In this document: piece by piece, positions 1-6,562 of the stretch
Layout of the letters: each line of letters opens with the position of its first letter
Numbering within the stretch: position 1 is the stretch's first letter
NCBI GenBank assembly: GCA_003229065.1
Contig: QIHJ01000352.1
Location: 1-9,137 of the forward strand
Reading direction: 5' to 3'
DNA length: 9,137 nt
DNA from: Candidatus Dadabacteria bacterium
GTDB lineage: Bacteria > Desulfobacterota_D > UBA1144 > Nemesobacterales > UBA2774
The notes under the pieces: generated by a model
Told to the model about the DNA's origin: nothing
The model's database searches: none
The model's input: only the letters and a program-made list of their open reading frames with translations
Program-made: the position numbers and the translations under genes

Positions 1-224
1 GCAAGCACTACAATACTTGCGCTTTGCCATTTCTCGCCTAGCATATCTATAGCCCTTAGAGCCAGGCTTCTGCCCGCGTTCTCCATCATCTGATATAGAT
101 TGGGACCCGTCTCTTCAACCGCAATCCTGTCCACCTGGCGCATCCCCGCCTCTGTGACCGAAGGCACATCGATGCCTGTGTCCGTAAAAAAACTAATACT
201 CGGAATATCTTTTCCTTTTTCCAT
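1..224 (-). CDS. nnrE: NAD(P)H-hydrate epimerase, YjeF N-terminal domain (5' part only)
   Basis: This gene continues past the left edge; only the first 74 codons are present. Reading from the ATG at 224, the protein starts MEKGKDIPSISFF and has the typical start of the YjeF_N/AI-BP fold at residues 24-56, including TEAGMRQVDRIAVEE and then LYQMMENAGRSLA. It stops at IVVLA, just where the family's glycine-rich loop should follow. Known family role: epimerisation of damaged NAD(P)H hydrates, often beside or fused to the ADP/ATP-dependent dehydratase. Whether the dehydratase domain is fused here cannot be seen. There is no clear Shine-Dalgarno sequence before the ATG. The HxlR gene lies 52 bp upstream on the same strand, so the two may be co-transcribed, but no functional link is evident. 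Family call is firm; substrate is inferred from the family. Confidence 0.85.
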   Translation of the reverse strand, partial: MEKGKDIPSISFFTDTGIDVPSVTEAGMRQVDRIAVEETGPNLYQMMENAGRSLALRAIDMLGEKWQSASIVVL

Positions 225-276
225 TATTAGAAAGATAACATGAGTGCGATTAGCTCGGAGAAATGTTTACGGCCGC

Positions 277-633
277 TCATTTCTTTAGATATTTATCAGG
301 GTCGTAATACTTTTGGAGGTCCTCTAAATCCTCAAGGATTTTAATAAACCTTTTGCCAAAATCGGTAAACTCATACTCCACTCTCGGTGGTATTTCGGGG
401 AATGAATGTTTTTCGAGCACCCCTGTCTGAACCATTTTATTTAACCTCTCGTTCAGAACTTTCGCACTCAGACCTTTGACACTCTTAGTCATGGCACCAG
501 GCCTTTTTACATCGTCTTTTATAAGACCGATAATAACTACAGCCCACTTACAGCCCAGTATTTCCTCGACTATATTGAATATATCGTTTTTTATGACGTA
601 TTTAGCAACTATTTTTTTCTTTATTTTCGGCAT
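277..633 (-). CDS. HxlR-family winged-helix transcriptional regulator
   Basis: A 118-residue protein of normal length for the family. Residues 18-40 match the first helices (IFNIVEEILGCKWAVVIIGL; most relatives have GGKW). Residues 45-76 contain the recognition region (PGAMTKSVKGLSAKVLNERL, then KMVQTGVLEK), and residues 82-94 the wing (PPRVEYEFTDFG). The usual N-terminal Cys-Pro sensing position is absent. The only cysteine is C28, inside the GCKW motif, a possible redox or electrophile sensor (inference). The C-terminus is lysine-rich. HxlR proteins bind as dimers to inverted repeats and often control a divergent gene in response to aldehydes, quinones or thiol stress. The divergent neighbour here is the acetoacetate-decarboxylase-like gene starting 122 bp away, with an inverted repeat between them. 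No strong Shine-Dalgarno sequence is seen before the ATG at 633. Confidence 0.9.
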   Translation of the reverse strand: MPKIKKKIVAKYVIKNDIFNIVEEILGCKWAVVIIGLIKDDVKRPGAMTKSVKGLSAKVLNERLNKMVQTGVLEKHSFPEIPPRVEYEFTDFGKRFIKILEDLEDLQKYYDPDKYLKK

Positions 634-648
634 TTAACACCCGGCGGA

Positions 649-675
649 AAGTAGTGTACCCAGCAGAAACTACTT
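649..675. promoter_or_regulatory. candidate HxlR operator (inverted repeat)
   Basis: AAGTAGT (649-655) and ACTACTT (669-675) form a perfect 7-bp inverted repeat with a 13-bp spacer. The half-site centres are 20 bp apart, about two helical turns, as suits a dimeric winged-helix regulator. It begins 15 bp upstream of the HxlR start codon, and its right arm overlaps the possible -35 of the divergent gene. This placement could allow control of both genes. Binding is inferred. Confidence 0.5.
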
Positions 676-703
676 GAAACGATCTATAAAATCATACTAA
701 AAT
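674..703 (+). promoter_or_regulatory. possible sigma70-type promoter for the exported ADC-like gene
   Basis: TTGAAA (674-679) and TAAAAT (698-703) are separated by 18 bp, 52 bp before the ATG at 756. The -35 shares two bases with the right arm of the inverted repeat, so a bound repressor would block polymerase. The match is moderate and the assignment tentative. Confidence 0.35.
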
Positions 704-755
704 AATAATGTGGTGATTTCAAATATCAAAACGTTTAGTCAGAGGAGATAGATCA

Positions 756-1571
756 ATGGTTTCAATCAAGAAGAGATTTATAGTTGGATTGCTTTTAATG
801 ACAGTATTGCTGAGTCCGCTTGTTATATCCGCGAATTCAAAAGCTGAAGAGCTTCCCGGCCCTCAGCTCGTAACGGACGCCTGGATGTTCATAGCGGCTT
901 ACAAAGCCGACCCCGAGACGCTTAAAGCCTTGCTGCCGGAGGGATTAGAGCCAAATCCAGAGGGACAGGTTGTGATAAATATGTACACTGTGCCTGAGGC
1001 AACTCAGACCTCGGGTCTCGGGCCGTATACGCTCACATACCTGACTGTTGAGCTTGCAGACCAAGACTCATACGTCATGGGCTCGGATATTACTTATCCC
1101 GGAAGGTACTTTGTACAATACTTCAACAGCTCCCCCGTGATGCGGGAGCATACCGAGAAGATCGGAATACCGGTGAACGAGAACACAAACGTTCTGACTA
1201 CGACAGACGTGAAGGACGGGAAGCTGACTGCTACTCTAAGTGTCGACGGGAAACCCTTCATCGTATCCACTGCTGATGTAGGTAGTGAACTCGGCAATTT
1301 CGGCGGTGGTCACTTAAACTACTTCGGCTTGATTCAGACTGAAGATGAGGGCAAAACGACGAATAAAGTAGTCAAGTATCCAATACCCTGGAACGGCGGG
1401 GTAGTCGAGACCACAAACGCTAAAGTAGAGATCAAAGCCCCCGAAGGGCACCCGTTAAATAAGCTTAAGCCACTTGGTGATCCGACTTGGGCAATCTGGA
1501 CGAAGGGGAGCTTCGCATATCCCCAGTACCAGGTAGTAAACGAGTACACGACAGAAGCTGAAAAGAAATAA
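756..1571 (+). CDS. exported acetoacetate decarboxylase-like protein, catalytic lysine apparently missing
   Basis: A 271-residue protein. Residues 1-26 form a Sec signal peptide (basic start, hydrophobic stretch 9-23, likely cleavage after the SANSKA region). AGGAGA at 743-748 supports the start. The remainder resembles the acetoacetate decarboxylase (ADC) superfamily: a YKADPETLKALLPEGLEP segment (49-66), SGLGPYT (86-92, like SGLGCYT in the clostridial enzyme), a strand and RE segment near 118-131, and a C-terminal strand ending YQVVNEY. Clostridial ADC uses a Schiff-base lysine in a PKK motif and a glutamate just after SGLGCYT. Here the corresponding places read GIPVN (137-141) and leucine 93, so decarboxylation by the classical mechanism looks unlikely; K135 lies nearby and alignment could shift. 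A periplasmic location is also unusual, since ADC is cytosolic. It may bind a small ligand. It is divergent from the HxlR gene and followed by a hairpin and a membrane protein gene. Confidence 0.7.
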   Translation: MVSIKKRFIVGLLLMTVLLSPLVISANSKAEELPGPQLVTDAWMFIAAYKADPETLKALLPEGLEPNPEGQVVINMYTVPEATQTSGLGPYTLTYLTVELADQDSYVMGSDITYPGRYFVQYFNSSPVMREHTEKIGIPVNENTNVLTTTDVKDGKLTATLSVDGKPFIVSTADVGSELGNFGGGHLNYFGLIQTEDEGKTTNKVVKYPIPWNGGVVETTNAKVEIKAPEGHPLNKLKPLGDPTWAIWTKGSFAYPQYQVVNEYTTEAEKK

Positions 1572-1581
1572 CGTAAATTCC

Positions 1582-1621
1582 GGGGCCGCACTAGATAACT
1601 GAGCGATCAAAATGCGGCCCC
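1582..1621 (+). terminator. strong hairpin after the ADC-like gene
   Basis: GGGGCCGCA (1582-1590) pairs perfectly with TGCGGCCCC (1613-1621) around a 22-nt loop, 10 bp after the stop codon. Only a weak T content follows (CTCTAAACAC), so it is not a textbook intrinsic terminator. It may attenuate transcription into the next gene or protect the mRNA 3' end. Confidence 0.55.
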
Positions 1622-1703
1622 TCTAAACACCCTCTGGCATTAACTCTTAATACCTGATATAAAACCTGTATAACAGTTAGTATGGAAAAAGGAGGAGCAA
1701 GCT

Positions 1704-2342
1704 ATGGAATGGTATGACTGGGTATTATGGATACTCGTGCTGTATATGACGTTGGGCTCGGACTTCGGGCTCAATTGGCTTACCGGCATATCGCTCGGGA
1801 AGCGCATCGATAAGAATTCTACGAATATCTTCAATAAAATTTACTACTACATATGGGCCTCGACCGACCCGATGGCGGGGCCAGTCGATAGGAGCCTGGT
1901 CGATGGCAGCGGCGTCACGGCTCCGGTAAATAAGAAGCCCATTGCGCCTGCTATGGTCGCACTCTGCCAGATGAATGCGGTAATCACCGTAAGTCTCGAA
2001 GTCTTAATCCTGATCGGTATGTTTACACACGGCCCTTACTTGAGACCCGCTGTATTCATGTTCGTATTCCGCGGTCTTTTGGAAATCGTATACGCCTCAC
2101 AGCTGATATGGGGAAAAGGGGGTGTCAGAGGATGGGCTTTAGTGAGCTATTTGATAATAGGCCTAATACCGCAAACGCTTGCGCCTTTCCTTTTGGCGAT
2201 GCGTTTCGCTACTTCAATCGAACCCGATATACTCTGGTGGCAGCCGTTTGTTTTCCTGGGATTGCCATACGGAATCTTTATATGGACAAGTATCGTCAGC
2301 TACAATAATCAGGGGGTGAGACTAAAAGATTATACAGCTTAA
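1704..2342 (+). CDS. multi-pass inner-membrane protein of unknown function
   Basis: A 212-residue protein with a strong Shine-Dalgarno sequence (GGAGGAG, 1691-1697, six bases before the ATG). I do not recognise the family. Hydrophobic segments lie at about residues 4-18, 88-108, 114-134, 144-167 and 179-199, suggesting four or five membrane helices. Residues 29-82 are polar and include a conserved-looking stretch, YYYIWASTDPMAGPVDRS, that probably lies on one side of the membrane. Aromatic residues (W, Y) cluster at the predicted helix ends. It follows the exported ADC-like gene by 132 bp on the same strand, separated by a hairpin, so it may be a partly uncoupled second gene of the same unit. 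A partnership, with the exported protein acting beside a membrane component, is inference from position only. No transporter or enzyme motif is visible. Confidence 0.65.
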   Translation: MEWYDWVLWILVLYMTLGSDFGLNWLTGISLGKRIDKNSTNIFNKIYYYIWASTDPMAGPVDRSLVDGSGVTAPVNKKPIAPAMVALCQMNAVITVSLEVLILIGMFTHGPYLRPAVFMFVFRGLLEIVYASQLIWGKGGVRGWALVSYLIIGLIPQTLAPFLLAMRFATSIEPDILWWQPFVFLGLPYGIFIWTSIVSYNNQGVRLKDYTA

Positions 2343-2435
2343 CAATCTATAAGAGTACCGAGATAAACCCTTATATAAAAACACAATTTGATTAAATGCA
2401 ATAAACTGTGTATTGTGTGGGTGTTGTTGCGGATG

Positions 2436-2461
2436 TTATTGGAACTAATAAATACCAATAA
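2436..2461. repeat. inverted repeat upstream of the radical SAM gene
   Basis: TTATTGG (2436-2442) and CCAATAA (2455-2461) form a perfect 7-bp inverted repeat with a 12-bp spacer, 77 bp before the ATG at 2539. It sits in the 196-bp gap after the membrane protein gene, next to a GT-rich stretch at about 2406-2431. It could be an operator or a weak hairpin; no run of Ts follows. Nothing else in this gap is convincing. Confidence 0.3.
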
Positions 2462-2538
2462 TGGTAGCCCTATCTGAACTTAGCCCTTCCTGAGTATTAC
2501 CAGATCGGAACTACTGACTTCGCAGTGTGAGGAGATAT

Positions 2539-4167
2539 ATGCGAAAACTCAGGGTCGGCGTAGTAGACTTTATTACGAAATCACCTAACCATTCTATGTG
2601 GTCCCGTGTAATGCACGCCAACATGACGGGTATTATGCCTCAGGTAATAGCCAGATGGTCTGAAGACGAAGGTCATGACGTAGACTATTTCATATTTACA
2701 GGATTTGAAAACCTTGTGACCGACGTTCCTAAAGATGTGGATATAGTATTCATAAGCTCTTTCACGCAGTCAGCCATTCAGGCTTATGCCCTTGGCGCTA
2801 AGTACAGGAAACACGGTGTAGTCACGGTACTCGGCGGGCCTCACGCCCGTTGCTATCCGGAGGACGCGGTTAAGTACTTCGACTACGTGCTCGGGCTTAC
2901 AGATAAGGAGCTTTGCCGGGACGTGCTTCAGGACTGCTCGCACTATAGTCCGGGACAGCACCTTGCCGCCAAGAGCCAGCCTACAACGCTTCCGGGTGTG
3001 AGGGAGCGCTGGAAATATATTTCCAAAGCGCTTGAAAAAGCCACATCCCTTTTCAGAGTCGTCCCTATGATCGGTAGTCTTGGATGCCCCTACACTTGCA
3101 GCTTTTGTATCGATGCCACCGAGGCTTACCTGCCTCTTGAATTTGATGCGCTCAAAGAAGACCTCAAGTTCGCACGAACAAAAATAAAGCGACCGCTCGT
3201 TAGCTGGTATGACCCGAATTTCGGCGTCCGGTTTGACGACTATATGAACGTTATAGAAGAAGCTGTACCCAAAAACAGTATTGATTTCATTGCTGAGAGC
3301 AGTCTTTCACTTTTGTCCGAGCCTCACTTAAAACGCCTTCAGGAGAACGGTTTTAAGGCGCTTCTGCCCGGAATCGAGTCCTGGTTCGATATGGGCAATA
3401 AATCAAAAACCGGCAGCAAGCAGGGAATGGATAAGGTTGAGGTCATCTCGGAACACATAAACTTAATCCTGAGCTATATTCCGTATATGCAGACAAACTT
3501 TGTTGTAGGCCTGGATAGCGACAACGGAGCCGAGTCTTACGAGCTGACAAAAAAATTCGTAGACCTGGCGCCTGCGGCTTTTCCTGCATATCCGCTGATT
3601 ACCGCGTTTGGCAGAGCCGCACCGCTGAACCTCGAATATCAGAAAGAGAACAGGGTGCTTGCGTTCCCGTTCCATTTTCTTAATAACAGCCACGCTTCGA
3701 ACGTTGTCCCCAAAAATTATTCCTGGCCTGAGTTTTACGATCTCCTGATCGATCTGGCTAAATATTCATACTCCTGGCGCGCTATCTATAACCGATTCCG
3801 CACAACCAGGTCCAGAATCCCCAGATGGATGAACTTTATGAGGGCTATTTCCACAGAGGGGTCGGGAAGGATAAAGTTTTACACAAACATCAGACGGATG
3901 CTGAATGAGGACAGGAAATTCAGGGACTTTTTTGAACAAGAGACCACGGTGATTCCGGATTTTTATATAAATATGATGAAGAAGGACCTGGGCCCGCTCT
4001 GGGAATACCTGCCGGATAGAGCTTATTATCACGACCCATACGCATATCTCAAATCGGAGACGGAAAAGAGTAACGGCAGTGCTGTCAAAGAGCCTGCGGA
4101 TAAACCCCTCCCTGTTGCCGATAAAATTGAACCGGTTGTCGGTACTCCTCTAGAAATCAGGGCTTAG
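2539..4167 (+). CDS. B12-binding-domain radical SAM protein
   Basis: A 542-residue protein. I start it at the ATG at 2539 because AGGAG (2530-2534) lies just before it; an in-frame GTG at 2527 would place that ribosome site inside the gene. Residues 1-130 resemble the cobalamin-binding Rossmann domain of class B radical SAM enzymes, with DIVFISSFTQ (68-77) and VLGGPHARCYPEDA (97-110). The DxHxxG motif for axial histidine ligation of B12 is not visible, as in several members of this group. Residues 176-330 hold the radical SAM core: MIGSLGCPYTCSFC gives C183, C187 and C190 in the CxxxCxxC arrangement that binds the 4Fe-4S cluster. AESSLSLLSEPHLKRLQENGF (252-272) and a LLPGIESW segment are typical core strands. 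The last 200 residues are a helical extension, and the tail after about 505 is proline-rich. The family includes methyltransferases and ring-forming enzymes of lipid, pigment and natural-product biosynthesis. Substrate unknown; no biosynthetic cluster surrounds it. Confidence 0.85.
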   Translation: MRKLRVGVVDFITKSPNHSMWSRVMHANMTGIMPQVIARWSEDEGHDVDYFIFTGFENLVTDVPKDVDIVFISSFTQSAIQAYALGAKYRKHGVVTVLGGPHARCYPEDAVKYFDYVLGLTDKELCRDVLQDCSHYSPGQHLAAKSQPTTLPGVRERWKYISKALEKATSLFRVVPMIGSLGCPYTCSFCIDATEAYLPLEFDALKEDLKFARTKIKRPLVSWYDPNFGVRFDDYMNVIEEAVPKNSIDFIAESSLSLLSEPHLKRLQENGFKALLPGIESWFDMGNKSKTGSKQGMDKVEVISEHINLILSYIPYMQTNFVVGLDSDNGAESYELTKKFVDLAPAAFPAYPLITAFGRAAPLNLEYQKENRVLAFPFHFLNNSHASNVVPKNYSWPEFYDLLIDLAKYSYSWRAIYNRFRTTRSRIPRWMNFMRAISTEGSGRIKFYTNIRRMLNEDRKFRDFFEQETTVIPDFYINMMKKDLGPLWEYLPDRAYYHDPYAYLKSETEKSNGSAVKEPADKPLPVADKIEPVVGTPLEIRA

Positions 4168-4259
4168 TACAATAATTTGATTCAAAATCACGGACCGTAT
4201 GCAAGCATAGAACTTACATCTAAGACAAACCTTTTTTTGAGCTATGATCCCTAGCGAAT

Positions 4260-5321
4260 ATGCATAGCCGTTCACTATTACCTTCTTTTATATTAGTATT
4301 CATTGTATTCTCAGCAGGCTTTATTTATAAAATTGAGAGCCTATCCAAACCGCATACGAATAAAGTCACGGATGAAAGAATGCTAATTGTAATAACTGCC
4401 CCACCCTCAGACGCAATTTATTATAAAGATGTATACGATAAAATAATCCAATACGATATTGCCTTTGCCAAAAATGTTATCGGGAAAGACAATATCATAG
4501 TACTCGGCGATGAAAAGGCTCTATCCGTTCTTGAAAAAGAGCTCCCTCAAGACATTCTCTTAAAGGCTAATATGAGAGATATTTGGATGAGAGATTTTAC
4601 CACCGTTAACCCTTTTCACCCGGTTCAGTTCAGGTATTCAGCCGCAGCCCAGGGAGGAAAGCAGTCCGATGCGGATTGGGTACAGGACGGGTTTATAAAT
4701 TTTACAGACGAACACGGAATTAAATACCAGGTGAGTAAGTTGATACTTGACGGCGGAAACCTGGTGGACAATTACAAGGATAAAGTAATTGTGACAGACC
4801 GCTTCTTGGAGGACAACAAATTATCAAACGATAAAGCGGTGCAAACTCTAAAAAAGCTTTTAGGCGCTTCTCAGGTTGCCGTAATTCCCTCAGATGACAG
4901 CGAAGGCTTGGCGCACGCAGATGGTATGGCAATGTTTCTAGATAATAATACTGTAGCACTCAACAAGTATGAGGAGCCGTTTCGAAGTGATGTCATGAAT
5001 GCACTCAACAACGCGTTTCCCGGTGTCAAAGTTGTAGAAATCGAAACAAAATTCAATGACTCTGTCTGGGACGAGAGATTCGGCTCGGCGTGCGGTATTT
5101 ACACTAACTCGATTGTTACCGATAAATTCATTTATCTACCTCAGTTCGGAACGAAACAAGACAAAAAGGCTTTAACTAGAATCCAAGAAAATACGTCTAA
5201 GAAAGTCGTACCGATTGATGCAAGCAAGGTCTGCTACATGGGTGGGAGCGTCAGGTGCCTTGGATGGCAAGTGAGTGGAGATAACGCTAAAAAGCTGATC
5301 AATGCTGCCAGGAATAAATAG
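4260..5321 (+). CDS. exported or membrane-anchored agmatine/peptidylarginine deiminase-family protein
   Basis: A 353-residue protein. Residues 6-23 form a hydrophobic segment after a short basic start, so the protein is probably exported or anchored; no lipobox cysteine is seen. The catalytic domain belongs to the PAD_porph/agmatine deiminase family. RDIWMRDF (106-113) supplies acidic and arginine positions, LDGGN (163-167) is the conserved turn, HADGMAMF (219-226) holds the catalytic histidine and aspartate, and GGSVRCLGWQ (328-337) holds the catalytic cysteine C333. The family converts guanidino groups to ureido groups, releasing ammonia from agmatine or protein arginine. A cytosolic agmatine deiminase would lack the leader, so a secreted peptidylarginine-type or other guanidine substrate is plausible (inference). 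The Shine-Dalgarno sequence is poor at 4260. A start at residue 41 (4380) has a better GGATGAAAG, but would remove the leader. It stands alone, 92 bp after the radical SAM gene. Confidence 0.8.
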   Translation: MHSRSLLPSFILVFIVFSAGFIYKIESLSKPHTNKVTDERMLIVITAPPSDAIYYKDVYDKIIQYDIAFAKNVIGKDNIIVLGDEKALSVLEKELPQDILLKANMRDIWMRDFTTVNPFHPVQFRYSAAAQGGKQSDADWVQDGFINFTDEHGIKYQVSKLILDGGNLVDNYKDKVIVTDRFLEDNKLSNDKAVQTLKKLLGASQVAVIPSDDSEGLAHADGMAMFLDNNTVALNKYEEPFRSDVMNALNNAFPGVKVVEIETKFNDSVWDERFGSACGIYTNSIVTDKFIYLPQFGTKQDKKALTRIQENTSKKVVPIDASKVCYMGGSVRCLGWQVSGDNAKKLINAARNK

Positions 5322-5459
5322 AACCGTTTATAATACTACCGGTAAGGCAATTTAAAGAAACAAACCCAACCCTCTAAACTGTATATCTAAAAAACCAATC
5401 AATATAACAAAACGTATACTTAATGTATATGGAATATCGGATGGAGGTAAAATAGGCGT

Positions 5460-5489
5460 ACCGGGTCTAAGCATTCTTCAAATCCCGGT
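5460..5489. repeat. inverted repeat (ACCGGG/CCCGGT) in the intergenic gap
   Basis: ACCGGG (5460-5465) and CCCGGT (5484-5489) are perfect complements around an 18-nt loop. It lies in the 246-bp gap 5322-5567, too far from the deiminase stop codon (139 bp) and without a T-run, so it is a doubtful terminator. The rest of the gap is AT-rich with no open frame of note. Confidence 0.25.
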
Positions 5490-5511
5490 TATGAAACAAA
5501 GAAAGCATCTT

Positions 5512-5529
5512 ATTACACAAAAATGTAAT
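5512..5529. repeat. small inverted repeat upstream of the exported helical protein gene
   Basis: ATTACA (5512-5517) and TGTAAT (5524-5529) form a 6-bp inverted repeat with a 6-nt spacer, 38 bp before the ATG at 5568. It is suitably placed for an operator in the promoter/leader of that gene, but short enough to arise by chance in AT-rich DNA. Confidence 0.2.
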
Positions 5530-5567
5530 CATAAAGTACGCGGGATTAAATTTATGGAGTTAGCTCT

Positions 5568-6104
5568 ATGGTATCGACTATTAAAAAACTGTTACTATTG
5601 ATACTAATACTGCCCGGGGTCTCGTTTGCAGCCGGGGAAGGATCGCTCGGCGCGAAAGCGGACACTCTGCAATACCGCTGCGAGATTGTGAGCGTATACG
5701 CGCAGCTCCATAAAATAAGTTTTGAGTACGGGGAAATACTTATAAACGAAGACGAAGCATTAATATATCGCGCAAGTAATGAAGCCGCTGAGGCGTTTGA
5801 CGAGGTAAGAAGCGAGCTTGAATCTATGTATATACCCGGACCGATGGACGAGCCGCACCAAATGTTAATTAAGTCGGTAAACACATACACAAAGAGCGCT
5901 CGTAATATAGAGAAGGCGCTTGGTATCTTCTTGGGCGAATACGAAGGTGAAGCACAGGAGTCCCTTGATCTTATCGATAAAAGCGAGAAACAGGTTGTTC
6001 AGGCAAATAAATACCTTTCGCATAGCCTGAATATCCACGATAAGCAGCTTACACTTGGCGGGGAAGTGTCAAAAAGCTGCAAGAAATATGTCGCCGGAAT
6101 TTAA
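5568..6104 (+). CDS. small exported alpha-helical protein, unknown function
   Basis: A 178-residue protein with a clear Sec signal peptide: basic KK at 6-7, hydrophobic LLLLILILPGV, and probable cleavage after VSFA (21). GGAG at 5556-5559 supports the ATG. The mature part is mostly charged and helical by inspection, with heptad-like patterns at about 60-88 and 105-160. It has two cysteines, C38 near the mature N-terminus and C171 near the C-terminus, which could form a disulphide tying the ends of a helical bundle in the periplasm. I do not recognise the family; no enzymatic motif is visible. A sensor, chaperone or structural role cannot be separated from sequence alone. Its stop codon is 7 bp from that of the convergent PAS gene. 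Confidence 0.75.
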   Translation: MVSTIKKLLLLILILPGVSFAAGEGSLGAKADTLQYRCEIVSVYAQLHKISFEYGEILINEDEALIYRASNEAAEAFDEVRSELESMYIPGPMDEPHQMLIKSVNTYTKSARNIEKALGIFLGEYEGEAQESLDLIDKSEKQVVQANKYLSHSLNIHDKQLTLGGEVSKSCKKYVAGI

Positions 6105-6111
6105 AATCCTT

Positions 6112-6438
6112 TTACTCAATCACGAACGAAACGCCGAAGGCGCACCTCTTGCCTTCAAAGTCCGCCACAAATTTACAAACGCTTAAGTTGGCTTTGTGAG
6201 GCTCGGCTACGTATTCATGCAGGAAGGCGGGCTTCCCGGTTTCCAGGACCTTTAAGTCATGTTCCCTTAATTTGTCGGCGTCATGTACCCACGGTAATTC
6301 GCTGTCTTTCTTACCGACAATGTCTTCTGTTACCATATCTGCAAGGGCTTTATTAACCCAGAGATAGCGGCCGTCTTCGTCCTTTACCCAGAAAAAAAAC
6401 GGCATTTCATTGAAGATTTCGAGATCCTTTGTCTGCAA
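6112..6438 (-). CDS. stand-alone single PAS-domain protein
   Basis: A 108-residue protein that is almost entirely one PAS domain. Residues 5-30 (LEIFNEMPFFFWVKDEDGRYLWVNKAL) give the first strands, 38-50 (EDIVGKKDSELPW) the conserved helix and loop, then DADKLREHDLKVLETGKP (53-70) and C-terminal strands to residue 107. No histidine kinase, GGDEF or other output domain is attached, and no partner kinase is visible nearby, so it may act as a small-ligand or redox sensor through interaction, or be a remnant of a larger protein. The start is a TTG (6438-6436 on the minus strand): a good AAGGGA ribosome site (6450-6445) lies six bases before it, and an in-frame TAG shortly upstream rules out a longer form. 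The missing output domain is not explained by an obvious frameshift here. Confidence 0.75.
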   Translation of the reverse strand: MQTKDLEIFNEMPFFFWVKDEDGRYLWVNKALADMVTEDIVGKKDSELPWVHDADKLREHDLKVLETGKPAFLHEYVAEPHKANLSVCKFVADFEGKRCAFGVSFVIE

Positions 6439-6530
6439 ATGATTTCCCTTCTACATAGGAATTGAAATATCTGCAATTATTCTGTATGGAATAGTTCGGG
6501 TCAAGATATTATATTGATTTAGTAGATTAG

Positions 6531-6536
6531 TATAAT
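6531..6536 (+). promoter_or_regulatory. consensus -10 box before the AT-rich HEPN-like gene
   Basis: A perfect TATAAT at 6531-6536 lies 26 bp before the ATG at 6563, giving a short leader. No good -35 is found at 16-18 bp (6508-6513 reads ATTATA), so expression may depend on an activator or be weak. The DNA here becomes AT-rich. Confidence 0.4.
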
Positions 6537-6562
6537 AGACTGAACTTTATAGGAGCATTTGT

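Noticed and set aside
2527..2538. GTG start for the radical SAM gene
   Set aside because: The ribosome binding site AGGAG would fall inside the coding sequence; the ATG at 2539 is correctly spaced from it.
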